A stretch of 64,000 bases of DNA, from the NCBI RefSeq assembly GCF_030285665.1, contig NZ_CP127295.1, forward strand, positions 6,696,001-6,760,000, read 5' to 3'. Shown in pieces: positions 32,552 through 41,006 of the stretch (its first letter is position 1; every line of letters begins with the position of its first letter). Below the pieces are notes generated by a model that saw only the letters and a program-made list of their open reading frames with translations, ran no database searches and had not been told where the DNA came from. This DNA is from Amycolatopsis mongoliensis (GTDB lineage: Bacteria > Actinomycetota > Actinomycetes > Mycobacteriales > Pseudonocardiaceae). Position numbers and translations under genes: made by a program.

Positions 32552-32574
32552 TACCCCGGTTCTACCGCGATAAA
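32552..32574. promoter_or_regulatory. Dyad GGAACC...GGTTC in the crtE / Rieske divergent control region
   Basis: The 178-bp space between the divergent starts carries GAACC and GGTTC arms separated by roughly 15 nt, in the sequence around 32538-32565. The site could be an operator or overlapping ECF-type -35 elements (GGAAC) facing both ways. Position is approximate and evidence is symmetry alone. Confidence 0.3.
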
Positions 32575-32645
32575 CGCGAGTCTGCGCGCTGGTTCGCACG
32601 ATCGATGACGTTGCGGGGGCGATGCGGATCGGCGACGATGGACCG

Positions 32646-33656
32646 ATGACCGTCAACCGCCGGATCGCCGCGCGGTGGCCGCCGCACTGGCCCGTGCAGC
32701 CGTTCGCCGAACCCCGATGGGCCCGGCAGGAACCGACCTACGGCGACTGCTCGCCCGCGCTGATCGAAGCGGCGGGCAAGCGCGCCTCGGCCCGGCCGTC
32801 CGGCAACTGGTTCGTCGTCGCGGCGAGCCGGGAGGTGCGCGCCGACCGGCCGTTCGGGGTCACCGTGGGCGGCCGCGAGCTCGTCGCGTGGCGGGCTCGC
32901 GACGGCGAGGTCCGGATCGGGCCGGGTGCCTGCCCGCACCTGGGCGCGCCGCTCGCCGACGCGCGGGTCGACCGCGGCGGTCTCGTCTGCCGGTGGCACG
33001 GCCTGCGGATCGACGGCGAGCGCCGCGGCACCTGGTCACCCGTGCCGGCCCACGACGACGGCGTGCTCGTCTGGGCGCGCCTCGACCGCCTCGGTGGGGA
33101 ACCGCCGGCCGAGCGGCCCGTGGTGCCGGCCCGCCCCGGTGGCGGGGCCCGCATCGACGCCGTCGCCACGGTGACCGGGACGTGCGAACCCGAGGACGTC
33201 GTCGCCAACCGGCTCGACCCGTGGCACGGCGCCTGGTTCCACCCGTACTCGTTCAGCCGCCTGCGGGTGCTCGAAGCGCCGCAGGGGATCGACGTGCCCG
33301 ACTCCGAAGACCGCTTCCTCGTCGAGGTCACCTTCCGGCTCGCCGGCCGCTGGGGGGTGCCGGTGCTCGCGGAGTTCACCTGCCCCGAGCCGCGCACGGT
33401 GGTGATGCGCATCGTCGAAGGCGAAGGCGTCGGCAGTGTCGTCGAGACGCACGCGACCCCGCTCGGCCCGGGCCCGGACGGCCGCCCGCGCACGGCCGTC
33501 ATCGAGGCGACGATCGCCGCGTCCGAACGGCGCGGGTTCGCCGTCGCCGCCAAGCTGGCCCCGGCGATCCGCCCGCTCGTGCGCCACACCGCGACCCGGC
33601 TGTGGCGCGACGACCTCGCCTACGCCGAACGCCGGTACGCCCTGCGCGCCGGCTGA
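32646..33656 (+). CDS. Rieske [2Fe-2S] protein of the carotenoid locus (DUF5914-like C-terminal region)
   Basis: A 336-residue protein. The Rieske ligands are CPHLGAPL (about residue 98) and CRWHGLRI (about 118), in the C-x-H...C-x2-H arrangement. The C-terminal domain includes RLDPWHGAWFHPYSFSRLRVLE and does not look like a standard ring-hydroxylase catalytic domain. From memory, proteins of this layout (DUF5914) recur beside actinomycete carotenoid genes; a role in end-group or chain oxidation is plausible but unproven. It diverges from crtE, sharing its control region. Confidence 0.82.
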   Translation: MTVNRRIAARWPPHWPVQPFAEPRWARQEPTYGDCSPALIEAAGKRASARPSGNWFVVAASREVRADRPFGVTVGGRELVAWRARDGEVRIGPGACPHLGAPLADARVDRGGLVCRWHGLRIDGERRGTWSPVPAHDDGVLVWARLDRLGGEPPAERPVVPARPGGGARIDAVATVTGTCEPEDVVANRLDPWHGAWFHPYSFSRLRVLEAPQGIDVPDSEDRFLVEVTFRLAGRWGVPVLAEFTCPEPRTVVMRIVEGEGVGSVVETHATPLGPGPDGRPRTAVIEATIAASERRGFAVAAKLAPAIRPLVRHTATRLWRDDLAYAERRYALRAG

Positions 33657-33761
33657 GTTTGGGCCCCGCGGGGCCGGGTACACGGCTCGCAGCGGTGCCC
33701 CGCCCGTGTTCGAGCTCAGCCCGTGACCTCCATGATCCGGGCAGTCGGGCGGGCACCGCTG

Positions 33762-34124
33762 CTAACGCCCGGCGGCCGCCATGACCGGGTGCCGCGGGGT
33801 GGCGTCGAAGATGAGCGTGATGGCCGTGATCTTCCCGTCCCGCAACCGGAAGTGCTCGGCCGTGCGCTGGGTTCCGGCCGGGGTCGCGGTGTGCACGTCG
33901 TAGACGAGCGTCGCCTCCGACTCGCCGTAGAGCTCGCTGAGCATGTCGACGCCGGTGACCACGCTGACGAACCCGCCGAGCCCGGCGAGGTGGCCGCGGG
34001 CGTCGTCGGAGCGCATGAGCGGGCTGCGGAAGGTGAACGTATCGGCCGGCTGCGCGGCCGCGGCGGTCACGTCGCCGGCGAAGCGGGCCCGGGAACAGGC
34101 CCGGACGGTCGCACGGGTGGTCAT
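33762..34124 (-). CDS. SnoaL-like NTF2-fold protein
   Basis: A 120-residue NTF2-like protein of the small polyketide-cyclase/ketosteroid-isomerase superfamily. Visible are FRSPLMRSDDARGHLAGLGGF and the strands ATLVYDVHTATPAGTQRTAEHFRLRDGKI. The ATG at 34124 overlaps the MarR stop (ATGA), so the two genes form an operon and the protein may act on the regulator's ligand. The reaction is unknown. Confidence 0.78.
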   Translation of the reverse strand: MTTRATVRACSRARFAGDVTAAAAQPADTFTFRSPLMRSDDARGHLAGLGGFVSVVTGVDMLSELYGESEATLVYDVHTATPAGTQRTAEHFRLRDGKITAITLIFDATPRHPVMAAAGR

Positions 34125-34648
34125 CGCTCCTCCAGGTGGCGGGCGAGGTGCTGCTGGTTCTCGGCGAGGCGCAGGCAGAGGTGGCGCAGCTGGGTCGTTT
34201 CGGCGGCCGTGAAACCGCGGAAGAGCGCCGCCATGGCCAGCTGCGACGGACGGCGGAACTCCTCGAGCCACGCCCGGCCGTCCTCGGTGATCCGGACCAG
34301 CACCGACCGCCGGTCGCGCGGGTCGGGGACCCGCACCGCGTGCCCGGCGCGCTCGAGGGTGTCGACCAGGCCGGTGACGTTGCGCGAGCTGACCCCGGCG
34401 GACGCGGCGAGGTCCTTGATGTTCGCTTCCGAGCTGCTCAGCCGGATGAGGACGTCGAGGGCGCCCGGGCTGAGGCCGCGGCCGCCGGTGCCGTGGGCCC
34501 GCAGCTGGTCGAGGCTCCGCGCGGCCGCGCGCACCGCCGCCGCGGCTTCGAGCACGCCGGTGTCCTCGCCGAGGGTGAACCCGGCCAGCGCGCCGCGGAC
34601 GTCGGGGGAGTAGAGGTGGTCGTCGGGGTCCTTGGCGAAGTCGTTCAT
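34121..34648 (-). CDS. MarR family transcriptional regulator
   Basis: A 175-residue winged-helix protein. The DNA-binding part reads ALDVLIRLSSSEANIKDLAASAGVSSRNVTGLVDTLERAG (about 64-103) with the wing DPRDRRSVLVRITEDG. It is autoregulated by position: palindromic AGTACGTACT lies 17 bp upstream of its start, in an unusually AT-rich stretch. It is co-transcribed with the SnoaL-like gene and diverges from phospholipase C (165 bp). Confidence 0.88.
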   Translation of the reverse strand: MNDFAKDPDDHLYSPDVRGALAGFTLGEDTGVLEAAAAVRAAARSLDQLRAHGTGGRGLSPGALDVLIRLSSSEANIKDLAASAGVSSRNVTGLVDTLERAGHAVRVPDPRDRRSVLVRITEDGRAWLEEFRRPSQLAMAALFRGFTAAETTQLRHLCLRLAENQQHLARHLEER

Positions 34649-34652
34649 AGTG

Positions 34653-34674
34653 AAGTATTACATTAGTACGTACT
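34653..34674. promoter_or_regulatory. Palindromic operator upstream of the MarR gene
   Basis: A perfect 10-bp palindrome AGTACGTACT (34665-34674), with a half-site AAGTATTA at 34653-34660, sits in the divergent region between the MarR and phospholipase genes. The local drop in GC content and the distance from the MarR start fit a promoter overlapped by an autoregulatory operator. Confidence 0.5.
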
Positions 34675-34813
34675 TCCGTAAATGTGTCAAGATCATGTCC
34701 GTCCACGGTCGTTTACCAGGGTTTCGCCCGGCGTTAGCCTCGGGCCCGGCACAGGTTCTCGAAGGCCCGCACATACTGACCCGGCTCTCCACCCCGACAC
34801 CCCCGGAGTCCCC

Positions 34814-36826
34814 ATGACGGACGTCAACCGACGGCGTTTCCTGCAGCTGGCCGGCGGCACCGCCGCCCTTTCCGCACTCTCCACCAGCATCGCCCGCGCC
34901 GCCGAGATCCCCGCCTTCCGGCGGACCGGCACGCTGCGCGACGTCGAGCACGTCGTCGTCCTCATGCAGGAGAACCGGTCGTTCGACCACTACTTCGGCA
35001 CGCTGCGCGGCGTCCGCGGCTTCGGCGATCCGCGGCCGGCGACGCTGGCCTCCGGCAAGTCCGTCTGGGCGCAGTCCGACGGCAAGCGCGACATCCTGCC
35101 GTTCCGTCCCGAAGCGGACAACCTGGGCCTGCAGTTCATCCAGGACCTGCCGCACGGCTGGAACGACACGCACGCGGCGTGGAACGGCGGCAAGTACGAC
35201 AAGTGGGTGCCTGCCAAGGGCTCGACCACGATGGCGTACCTGACGCGCGAGGACATCCCGTTCCACTACGCGCTGGCCGACGCGTTCACCATCTGCGACG
35301 CCTACCACTGCTCGTTCATGGGCTCGACCGACCCGAACCGCTACTACATGTGGACCGGGTACACGGGCAACGACGGCAAGGGCGGCGGGCCGGTCCTCGG
35401 CAACGACGAGAAGGGCTACTCCTGGACTACCTACCCGGAGCGGCTGGAGCAGGCCGGGGTGTCGTGGAAGATCTACCAGGACGTCGGGGACGGCCTCGAC
35501 GCCGCCGGCGGCTGGGGCTGGATCGAGGACGCCTACCGCGGCAACTACGGCGACAACTCGTTGCTGTACTTCGACTCCTACCGCAACGCCAAGCCCGGCG
35601 ACGCGCTGTACGAGAAGGCCCGCACCGGCACGAACGCGAAGGCCGGCGACGGCTACTTCGATCGGCTGCGTGCCGACGTCAAGGCCGGGAAGCTGCCGCA
35701 GGTCTCGTGGATCACCGCGCCGGAGGCCTTCTGCGAGCACCCGAACTGGCCGGTGAACTACGGCGCCTGGTACATCGCGCAGGTGCTCGACGCGCTGACG
35801 TCGAACCCGGAGGTGTGGAGCAAGACCGCGCTGCTCATCACCTACGACGAGAACGACGGCTTCTTCGACCACGTGGTGCCGCCGTACGCCTCGGCCGGCC
35901 AGTCCACTGTGGACACGACGGGGGAGATCTTCGCGGGATCGGCGGCGAACCCGGCCGGCCCGTACGGGCTCGGCCAGCGCGTCCCGATGCTGGTGGTGTC
36001 GCCGTGGAGCAAGGGCGGCTACGTGTGCTCGGAGACGTTCGACCACACGTCGATCATCCGGTTCCTCGAACGGCGCTTCGGCGTGCAGGAGCCGAACATC
36101 ACGGCGTGGCGAAGGTCGGTGTGCGGCGACCTGACGTCGGCGTTCGACTTCGCGCGCACCGACGTGCGCGTGCCCGCGCTGCCGGACACGGCGGGCTACG
36201 AGCCGCCGGACCGCGAGCGGCACCCGGACTACGTACCCGCGGTTCCGGCGCACAACGTGCTCCCGAAGCAGGAACGCGGGCTGCGGCCGGCGCGGGCACT
36301 GCCCTACGACCTGGCGGCCGACGCGCGGCTGGCCGGCGGAACCCTGACGGTCACGTTCGCCAACCACGGCCGCGCGGGCGCCGCGTTCTCCGTCGTGACG
36401 CCGTCGGGGGAACCGCGCACGTGCACGGCCGGCGCCGGCAAGTCGCTGGCGGCCGCCTTGCCCGCTGCCGGGGCTTACGACTACACCGCATACGGCCCCA
36501 ACGGGTTCGTGCGGCAGTTCCGGGGCGGCGCCGCGGGGCCGGAGGTGAGCGCCCGCCAGGAAGGCGGGGAGCTGACACTGGTCCTGACCAACGGCGGAAC
36601 CACGCCGGTGCGGCTGACGGTGTCGGACGCGTACGGGCGGTGCTCGTCGACGCACCAGCTGCGCCCGGGTGCGCGGGTCGTGACGCACGTGGACACCCGC
36701 CGCAGCGGCAACTGGTACGACGTCTCGGTTGCGTCGGACCGCGACCCGAAGTTCTTGCGCCGGCTCGCGGGGCACCTCGAGACCGGGCGCCCGAGCACCA
36801 GCGACCCGGCGACGCTCACGAGCTGA
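34814..36826 (+). CDS. Tat-exported phosphocholine-specific phospholipase C
   Basis: A 670-residue secreted phospholipase C of the acid-phosphatase-like superfamily. A twin-arginine signal (NRRRFLQLAGGTAALSAL) ends with an AxA-type site near residue 30. The catalytic block HVVVLMQENRSFDHYFGTL holds the family ENRSFDHYFG motif, and further blocks TDPNRYYMWTGY and TYDENDGFFDHVVPP follow. Two C-terminal DUF756-type beta domains occupy about 500-660. The full-length enzyme hydrolyses phosphatidylcholine or sphingomyelin outside the cell and is often phosphate-regulated. The last 11 bp overlap the converging AraC gene. Confidence 0.92.
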   Translation: MTDVNRRRFLQLAGGTAALSALSTSIARAAEIPAFRRTGTLRDVEHVVVLMQENRSFDHYFGTLRGVRGFGDPRPATLASGKSVWAQSDGKRDILPFRPEADNLGLQFIQDLPHGWNDTHAAWNGGKYDKWVPAKGSTTMAYLTREDIPFHYALADAFTICDAYHCSFMGSTDPNRYYMWTGYTGNDGKGGGPVLGNDEKGYSWTTYPERLEQAGVSWKIYQDVGDGLDAAGGWGWIEDAYRGNYGDNSLLYFDSYRNAKPGDALYEKARTGTNAKAGDGYFDRLRADVKAGKLPQVSWITAPEAFCEHPNWPVNYGAWYIAQVLDALTSNPEVWSKTALLITYDENDGFFDHVVPPYASAGQSTVDTTGEIFAGSAANPAGPYGLGQRVPMLVVSPWSKGGYVCSETFDHTSIIRFLERRFGVQEPNITAWRRSVCGDLTSAFDFARTDVRVPALPDTAGYEPPDRERHPDYVPAVPAHNVLPKQERGLRPARALPYDLAADARLAGGTLTVTFANHGRAGAAFSVVTPSGEPRTCTAGAGKSLAAALPAAGAYDYTAYGPNGFVRQFRGGAAGPEVSARQEGGELTLVLTNGGTTPVRLTVSDAYGRCSSTHQLRPGARVVTHVDTRRSGNWYDVSVASDRDPKFLRRLAGHLETGRPSTSDPATLTS

Positions 36827-37745
36827 TGTTCTCCCGGCCGCGGCGCCAGTCCGAGGGGCTGGCGCCGCGGGTGCGCTTGAAGGCCACGCTGAAGGCGAAC
36901 GGGTCTTCGTAGCCGACCGCTTTGGCGACAGCGGCGACGGTGTCTTCGGTGTCGCGCAACAGGTCCGCGGCGAGCGTCATCCGCCAGCCGGTGAGGTAGG
37001 TCAGCGGCGGCTCGCCGACGAGGTGCGCGAAGCGGGCGGCGAACGCGGCCCGGGACAGGCCGGCCCGGGCGGCCAGCTCGGCGACCGTCCACCGGTGCGC
37101 GGGTTCGGCGTGCAGCAGGCGCAGGGCTTCCCCGACACCGGCGTCGTCCAGCGCCCGGACCCAGGGCGGTGGCGCTGCCGAGGCGCACCACGCCCGCAGG
37201 GCCAGGACGAGCACGAGGTCCAGCAGGCGCCGGAGCACGGCGTCCTGGCCCGGCTCGTCCCGGGCGACCTCGGCGGAGAGCAGTTCGAGCGCCGCCCCCG
37301 TCCGCGGTCCGGCGGGGACGACGGCCAGCGGGGGAAGCATCGCCAGCAACCGCTCGGCGACGACGCCGTGGAGTTCGTAGGCGCCCCGCACCATCGTCGT
37401 GGCGCCAGGCGAACCGTCGCCGTACGTGCGCGGTGCCCGGGGAGCCGGCTCGCCCGTGCCGGTGACCGGGTACTTCTTCGCGCCGCGGATCACGACCTGC
37501 GGAGCGGTGCCCGGGTCGTCGGCGATCGTGTAGCTCTTCGTGGAGACGAGCGCGATGTCGCCGACGGCCAGGCGGACCGGCGGCCCGGTGCCGAGGCTGA
37601 CGAACGCGTGACCGCCGAGCGCGGCGACCAGGGTGAGCGGCGGGGCGTCCGCGAAGGTCATCGACCACGGCGGCCGCTGGATCAGCTGCCGGACCACCGC
37701 GTCGGCCGCGCGGGCCCGGTGCAGCAGGTCGCTCAGGACGTCCAT
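36816..37745 (-). CDS. AraC family regulator with N-terminal cupin
   Basis: A 309-residue regulator. The N-terminal cupin-type sensor (about 1-180) has PPWSMTFADAPPLTLVAALGG and VRLAVGDIALV. The C-terminal double HTH reads WTVAELAARAGLSRAAFAARFAHLVGEPPLTYLTGWRM and VAAVAKAVGYEDPFAFSVAFKRTRGASPSDWR. It diverges from the NAD(P)-binding protein gene (80 bp), the standard arrangement for this regulator class and an adjacent reductase or NmrA-like target. Confidence 0.9.
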   Translation of the reverse strand: MDVLSDLLHRARAADAVVRQLIQRPPWSMTFADAPPLTLVAALGGHAFVSLGTGPPVRLAVGDIALVSTKSYTIADDPGTAPQVVIRGAKKYPVTGTGEPAPRAPRTYGDGSPGATTMVRGAYELHGVVAERLLAMLPPLAVVPAGPRTGAALELLSAEVARDEPGQDAVLRRLLDLVLVLALRAWCASAAPPPWVRALDDAGVGEALRLLHAEPAHRWTVAELAARAGLSRAAFAARFAHLVGEPPLTYLTGWRMTLAADLLRDTEDTVAAVAKAVGYEDPFAFSVAFKRTRGASPSDWRRGRENISS

Positions 37746-37825
37746 GCACCGACTTTAGACGATCACAAAGGAATCATCGACTTTCTCCCATGGATCGTCT
37801 CGCGCCGGCACGGTTGCCTGAAGGC

Positions 37826-38602
37826 ATGACCATCCTGATCCTCGGCGGCACCGGCAAGACGGGCCGCCGCGTCGCCCAGCGTCTCGGCAGTGCCCGGATC
37901 GCCTCCCGTGGCACCGGTTTCGACCTCGGCACCCCGTCCGGCTGGACGCTGGACGGCGTCTCGGCCGTCTACCTCGTGGAACCCGATCTGCGGGCCGGAC
38001 CACGCCTCCCGCGCTTCGTCGCCGAGGCGGTCGCGGCCGGTGCGCGGCGGCTGGTGCTGCTGTCCGCCCCGGGGGCCGGCGAGGAGGGCCATCCGCTGTA
38101 CGCCGCCGAGCAGGCCGTCCGCGGCTCCGGTGTCGGCTGGACCATCCTGCACCCGAACTGGTTCGCCCAGAACTTCAGCGAAGGCCCGTGGGCGCAAGGG
38201 ATCCACGACGGCGTCCTGACCCTGCCGGCCGGGGACGGGCGCGCGCCGTTCGTCGACGCCGAGGACATCGCCGACGTCGCCGCGGCGGCGCTCACGGACG
38301 ACCGGCACCACGGCGAGGTCTACGAGCTGACCGGCCCGCGCGCGGTGAGCTTCGGGGAAGCGACCGCCCTGATCGCCCGGGCCGCCGGGCGGAAGATCGA
38401 GTACGCGGACGTCGATCCCGAAGCGTTCGTCGAGCGCCAGACCGCGCACGGCGTCCCGCTTCCCGTGGCCCGGCTGCTCACGGGCCTGCTGGCGGACCTG
38501 CGCGACGGCCGGGGCGCCGACCTCGGGGACGGCGTCGAGCGAGCCCTCGGCCGGCCGCCCCGGTCGTTCGAGGACTTCGCCGCCGGGACCACGTGGACCT
38601 GA
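37826..38602 (+). CDS. NmrA-like NAD(P)H-binding protein
   Basis: A 258-residue atypical SDR. The N-terminal loop is ILILGGTGKTGRRVAQRLG (GGxGxxG). LVLLSAPGAGEEGHPLYAAEQAVRGSG and the block WTILHPNWFAQNFSEG are typical of the NmrA/YtfG-like group that senses NADPH or reduces quinones. The ATG at 37826 is preceded by GAAGG. It is probably controlled by the divergent AraC protein. Confidence 0.87.
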   Translation: MTILILGGTGKTGRRVAQRLGSARIASRGTGFDLGTPSGWTLDGVSAVYLVEPDLRAGPRLPRFVAEAVAAGARRLVLLSAPGAGEEGHPLYAAEQAVRGSGVGWTILHPNWFAQNFSEGPWAQGIHDGVLTLPAGDGRAPFVDAEDIADVAAAALTDDRHHGEVYELTGPRAVSFGEATALIARAAGRKIEYADVDPEAFVERQTAHGVPLPVARLLTGLLADLRDGRGADLGDGVERALGRPPRSFEDFAAGTTWT

Positions 38603-38605
38603 CGG

Positions 38606-40123
38606 TCAGGAGAGCCGCTTGACGGTCAGCCGGAGCGAGCCGCGGTTGCCCGAATAGCCCAGCCAGCTGTCGTTGGCGTAAGCGTGGAAGTAGCCCGGCT
38701 TCCGGTTGACCCACCTCTCCAGCCGGCCGCCGATCAGGAACGCCTCGTACGGCTGCTGCACGTCGTGGGCGTCGAGGTTCGGGGCCGCCACCGCACCGAG
38801 CAACGCCATCCACTTCGCGTCTTCGCGGCGGCGGCCCCCGAACGAGCGGGCCTGGGCGTCGTTGAGCCGGGCGAGCTGGGTCTGGAGCCAGGCCGACGTC
38901 GTGGCCAGCGCGTGCAGCAGGTCCTGGAGGTCCGGCCGGGGGTCTGCTTCGGAGCCGTCCGGGTGGTGCGCGACCTTCCCGTCCAGCCAGGTGCCCTCGG
39001 CGCCGAACGCGTACTCGCCGGGTTCGAGGTAGATCCCCGTCCAGTTCCACGGCTTCCCGGCGTAGACATCGACCGTGGCCGACTCGCCGGCCTCGAGGCG
39101 GCGGCCTTCGCGATAGGGACCGGTGGTGATCGGCGGCGTCGCCTGCCGGTCCACGGTGGACGGGGCGACGCCGGGGGAGCCGGCGGCGAGGAACGGGAAG
39201 GCGCGCGGCGCCGGGCACAGGACCGTGTACACGCCGTGGAGCGAGTTGTGCAGCACGTCCTGGGCGTCCGGCGTGATCTGCTTGTACATCGCGTCGTCGA
39301 AGACGAGGTCCGGCACCGCCGCGCGGCACTCGTCGATCATCCACTGCAGAGCCGCGTCGGACAGGCCGGTGCGGTCGTGGCCGCCGCCGACGTCGCAGTG
39401 GTCGCCCGGGAACCAGACCTGCACGGCCGTGCGGTCGCCGGTCACTTCGTGCAGGTTCGACCACAGCGTCGGCATGAAGGGGCCGCGCATCTCGTCGATC
39501 GCGAGCGCCTGGCGGGCGTGCTTGACGTGGTCGCCCAGCTTGGTGTCGTGGAACCGGGGGAGGTGCCCGACGTGGTCTTCGACGAGCTTCAACGGGCCGA
39601 GCCAGTCCGGGATGCCGAGCGAGCCGACGGTGTCCCAGACGCCGAGGAACTCGATCGGGACCGGCTCGGCCGCCTCGCCGGCCCCTTCCCGGTAGCCGTC
39701 GGTGAAGAGCCGGTCGACCTCGGCCCAGAACGCGGTGGACTCCGCGTCCCGGAGCGTCGCCGGCAGGCCGCACCGCCGGATCATGCCGGACAGGCTGCGG
39801 ACGGTGAACGCCCCGCGGCTGAACCCGAAGAGGTGGATCGCGTCGCCGGCCCGGTAGTGGCGCGCGAGCCAGCCGTAGGCGCTCTTGATGTTGTCCGACA
39901 GGCCTTTGCCGACCAGCCCGCCCTCGAGGTGGTCGAGCAGCCCGGGCCCGGTGCCGACGCCGGGGTGGTAGTACCGCAGCTGGGTGTCGGTGCCGGCCAC
40001 GGTGTGGTGGATCCGCGCGACGTTCGTCGGCGCCGGCTGACCCTGTTGCTGCTGGTCCGGTGTGTTCCACGTGCCGTCGCAGCAGACGACCAGGTGCCGC
40101 CTGGTGACGTCGGGCTCGCTCAT
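38606..40123 (-). CDS. DUF2235 alpha/beta-hydrolase (Tle1-like phospholipase domain)
   Basis: A 505-residue protein. The N-terminal DUF2235 hydrolase starts LVVCCDGTWNTPD and carries the elbow IHLFGFSRGAFTVRSL (about 95-110), with Asp and His in PGDHCDVGGGH. Related domains are type VI effector phospholipases, but in actinomycetes they occur as cytoplasmic proteins without a secretion system. The C-terminal part (about 330-505) is a separate beta-rich region and includes ESATVDVYAGKPWNWTG, possibly membrane- or lipid-binding. The ATG overlaps the stop of the ArsR gene (ATGA). Confidence 0.85.
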   Translation of the reverse strand: MSEPDVTRRHLVVCCDGTWNTPDQQQQGQPAPTNVARIHHTVAGTDTQLRYYHPGVGTGPGLLDHLEGGLVGKGLSDNIKSAYGWLARHYRAGDAIHLFGFSRGAFTVRSLSGMIRRCGLPATLRDAESTAFWAEVDRLFTDGYREGAGEAAEPVPIEFLGVWDTVGSLGIPDWLGPLKLVEDHVGHLPRFHDTKLGDHVKHARQALAIDEMRGPFMPTLWSNLHEVTGDRTAVQVWFPGDHCDVGGGHDRTGLSDAALQWMIDECRAAVPDLVFDDAMYKQITPDAQDVLHNSLHGVYTVLCPAPRAFPFLAAGSPGVAPSTVDRQATPPITTGPYREGRRLEAGESATVDVYAGKPWNWTGIYLEPGEYAFGAEGTWLDGKVAHHPDGSEADPRPDLQDLLHALATTSAWLQTQLARLNDAQARSFGGRRREDAKWMALLGAVAAPNLDAHDVQQPYEAFLIGGRLERWVNRKPGYFHAYANDSWLGYSGNRGSLRLTVKRLS

Positions 40124-40911
40124 CCGTTCACCTTCGCTCCGCTCGGGGATGCCCGAGGGTAGGAGACGGTGAGCGGCCGCGGAGATACGGCCTGGTCTCC
40201 CGGTCGGAAACCGGGCACCAGTGCGGACAACCGGCGGCGGCCGAGCGGGGTGACGGTCAGTTCGCGGTCCCCGTCACCGCGCCGGACCAGGCCGTCCGCG
40301 AGGAACGCCGCCAGGACCTCGTGGCCGAGGACGCCGCCGAGGTGGGGGATGCGGTGGGCCCGGTCGAGGCAGGCGGTCGCGAGCCGGCGGCGGCCGGGGT
40401 CCACGGTGGCCGGGTCGACGCCGAGGTCGTGGAACGCCGAGACGTCGCCGCCCAGGGTCAGGCCGGCCGCGGAGCCGTCCGGGGGCCGCAGCGCGCCGCG
40501 GTCGACGAGCATGGCGAACACCGCCACGCCGAGCCGGCCGGCGGTGTGGTCGTAGCACGTGTGCGCGGTGTCCACAGTGGACTCCGCCGGGCGCGGCGGC
40601 GTGACGGAGTCGTTGCCGCCGTAGCGGGCGAGCGCGGTGAGCACCGGCAGGAGGTCGTCGCGCCCGACGCGGTAGAGCGCGTGGCGCCCGGCGTGCTCGA
40701 CCGTCACCAGCCCGGCGGCCCGCAGCCGGGCCAGGTGGTTGCCCAGCCGCGGCGCGGTGACGCCCAGCGCGTCGGCCAGCTGCACCATGGTGTGCGGGCC
40801 TTCGGCGGTCAGCAGCTGCAGGGCCGTGAGCCGCACGGGGTCGGACAGCTCCCGCGTCAGCCCGATGATCGCGCCCTGGACGGCGTTCCCGGGTTCGACC
40901 ATTCCGCTCAC
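40120..40911 (-). CDS. ArsR-type winged-helix regulator with C-terminal extension
   Basis: A 263-residue protein, about twice the size of simple ArsR proteins. The HTH reads LSDPVRLTALQLLTAEGPHTMVQLADALGVTAPRLGNHLARLRAAGLV (about 22-69). The extension (about 100-263) has a putative small-domain with TCYDHTAGRLGVAVFAMLVDRGAL, a block seen in standalone ArsR-family sensors lacking metal ligands. It is translationally coupled to the DUF2235 gene and faces the MFS gene across a double operator, so it likely represses both directions. Confidence 0.87.
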   Translation of the reverse strand: MSGMVEPGNAVQGAIIGLTRELSDPVRLTALQLLTAEGPHTMVQLADALGVTAPRLGNHLARLRAAGLVTVEHAGRHALYRVGRDDLLPVLTALARYGGNDSVTPPRPAESTVDTAHTCYDHTAGRLGVAVFAMLVDRGALRPPDGSAAGLTLGGDVSAFHDLGVDPATVDPGRRRLATACLDRAHRIPHLGGVLGHEVLAAFLADGLVRRGDGDRELTVTPLGRRRLSALVPGFRPGDQAVSPRPLTVSYPRASPSGAKVNG

Positions 40912-40927
40912 GGCGCGATCCTAGCAT

Positions 40928-40998
40928 CCTTCACGGGTTGCTGAATGATGATTGCGGATCGGGGCTCGCCGTGCCTACCATTCAGGATCTTGTGAAGG
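40928..40998. promoter_or_regulatory. Double TTCA-N8-TGAA operator, symmetric about 40963
   Basis: Two copies of TTCA-N8-TGAA lie at 40930-40945 and 40981-40996, 51 bp apart centre to centre. Extended arms CCTTCAC/GTGAAGG and CTGAATG/CATTCAG are perfectly symmetric about one point, so the two sites are mirror images. The pair lies between the divergent ArsR and MFS starts and is the obvious ArsR target, with one site near each gene. Confidence 0.7.
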
Positions 40999-41006
40999 GT
41001 GACTGT

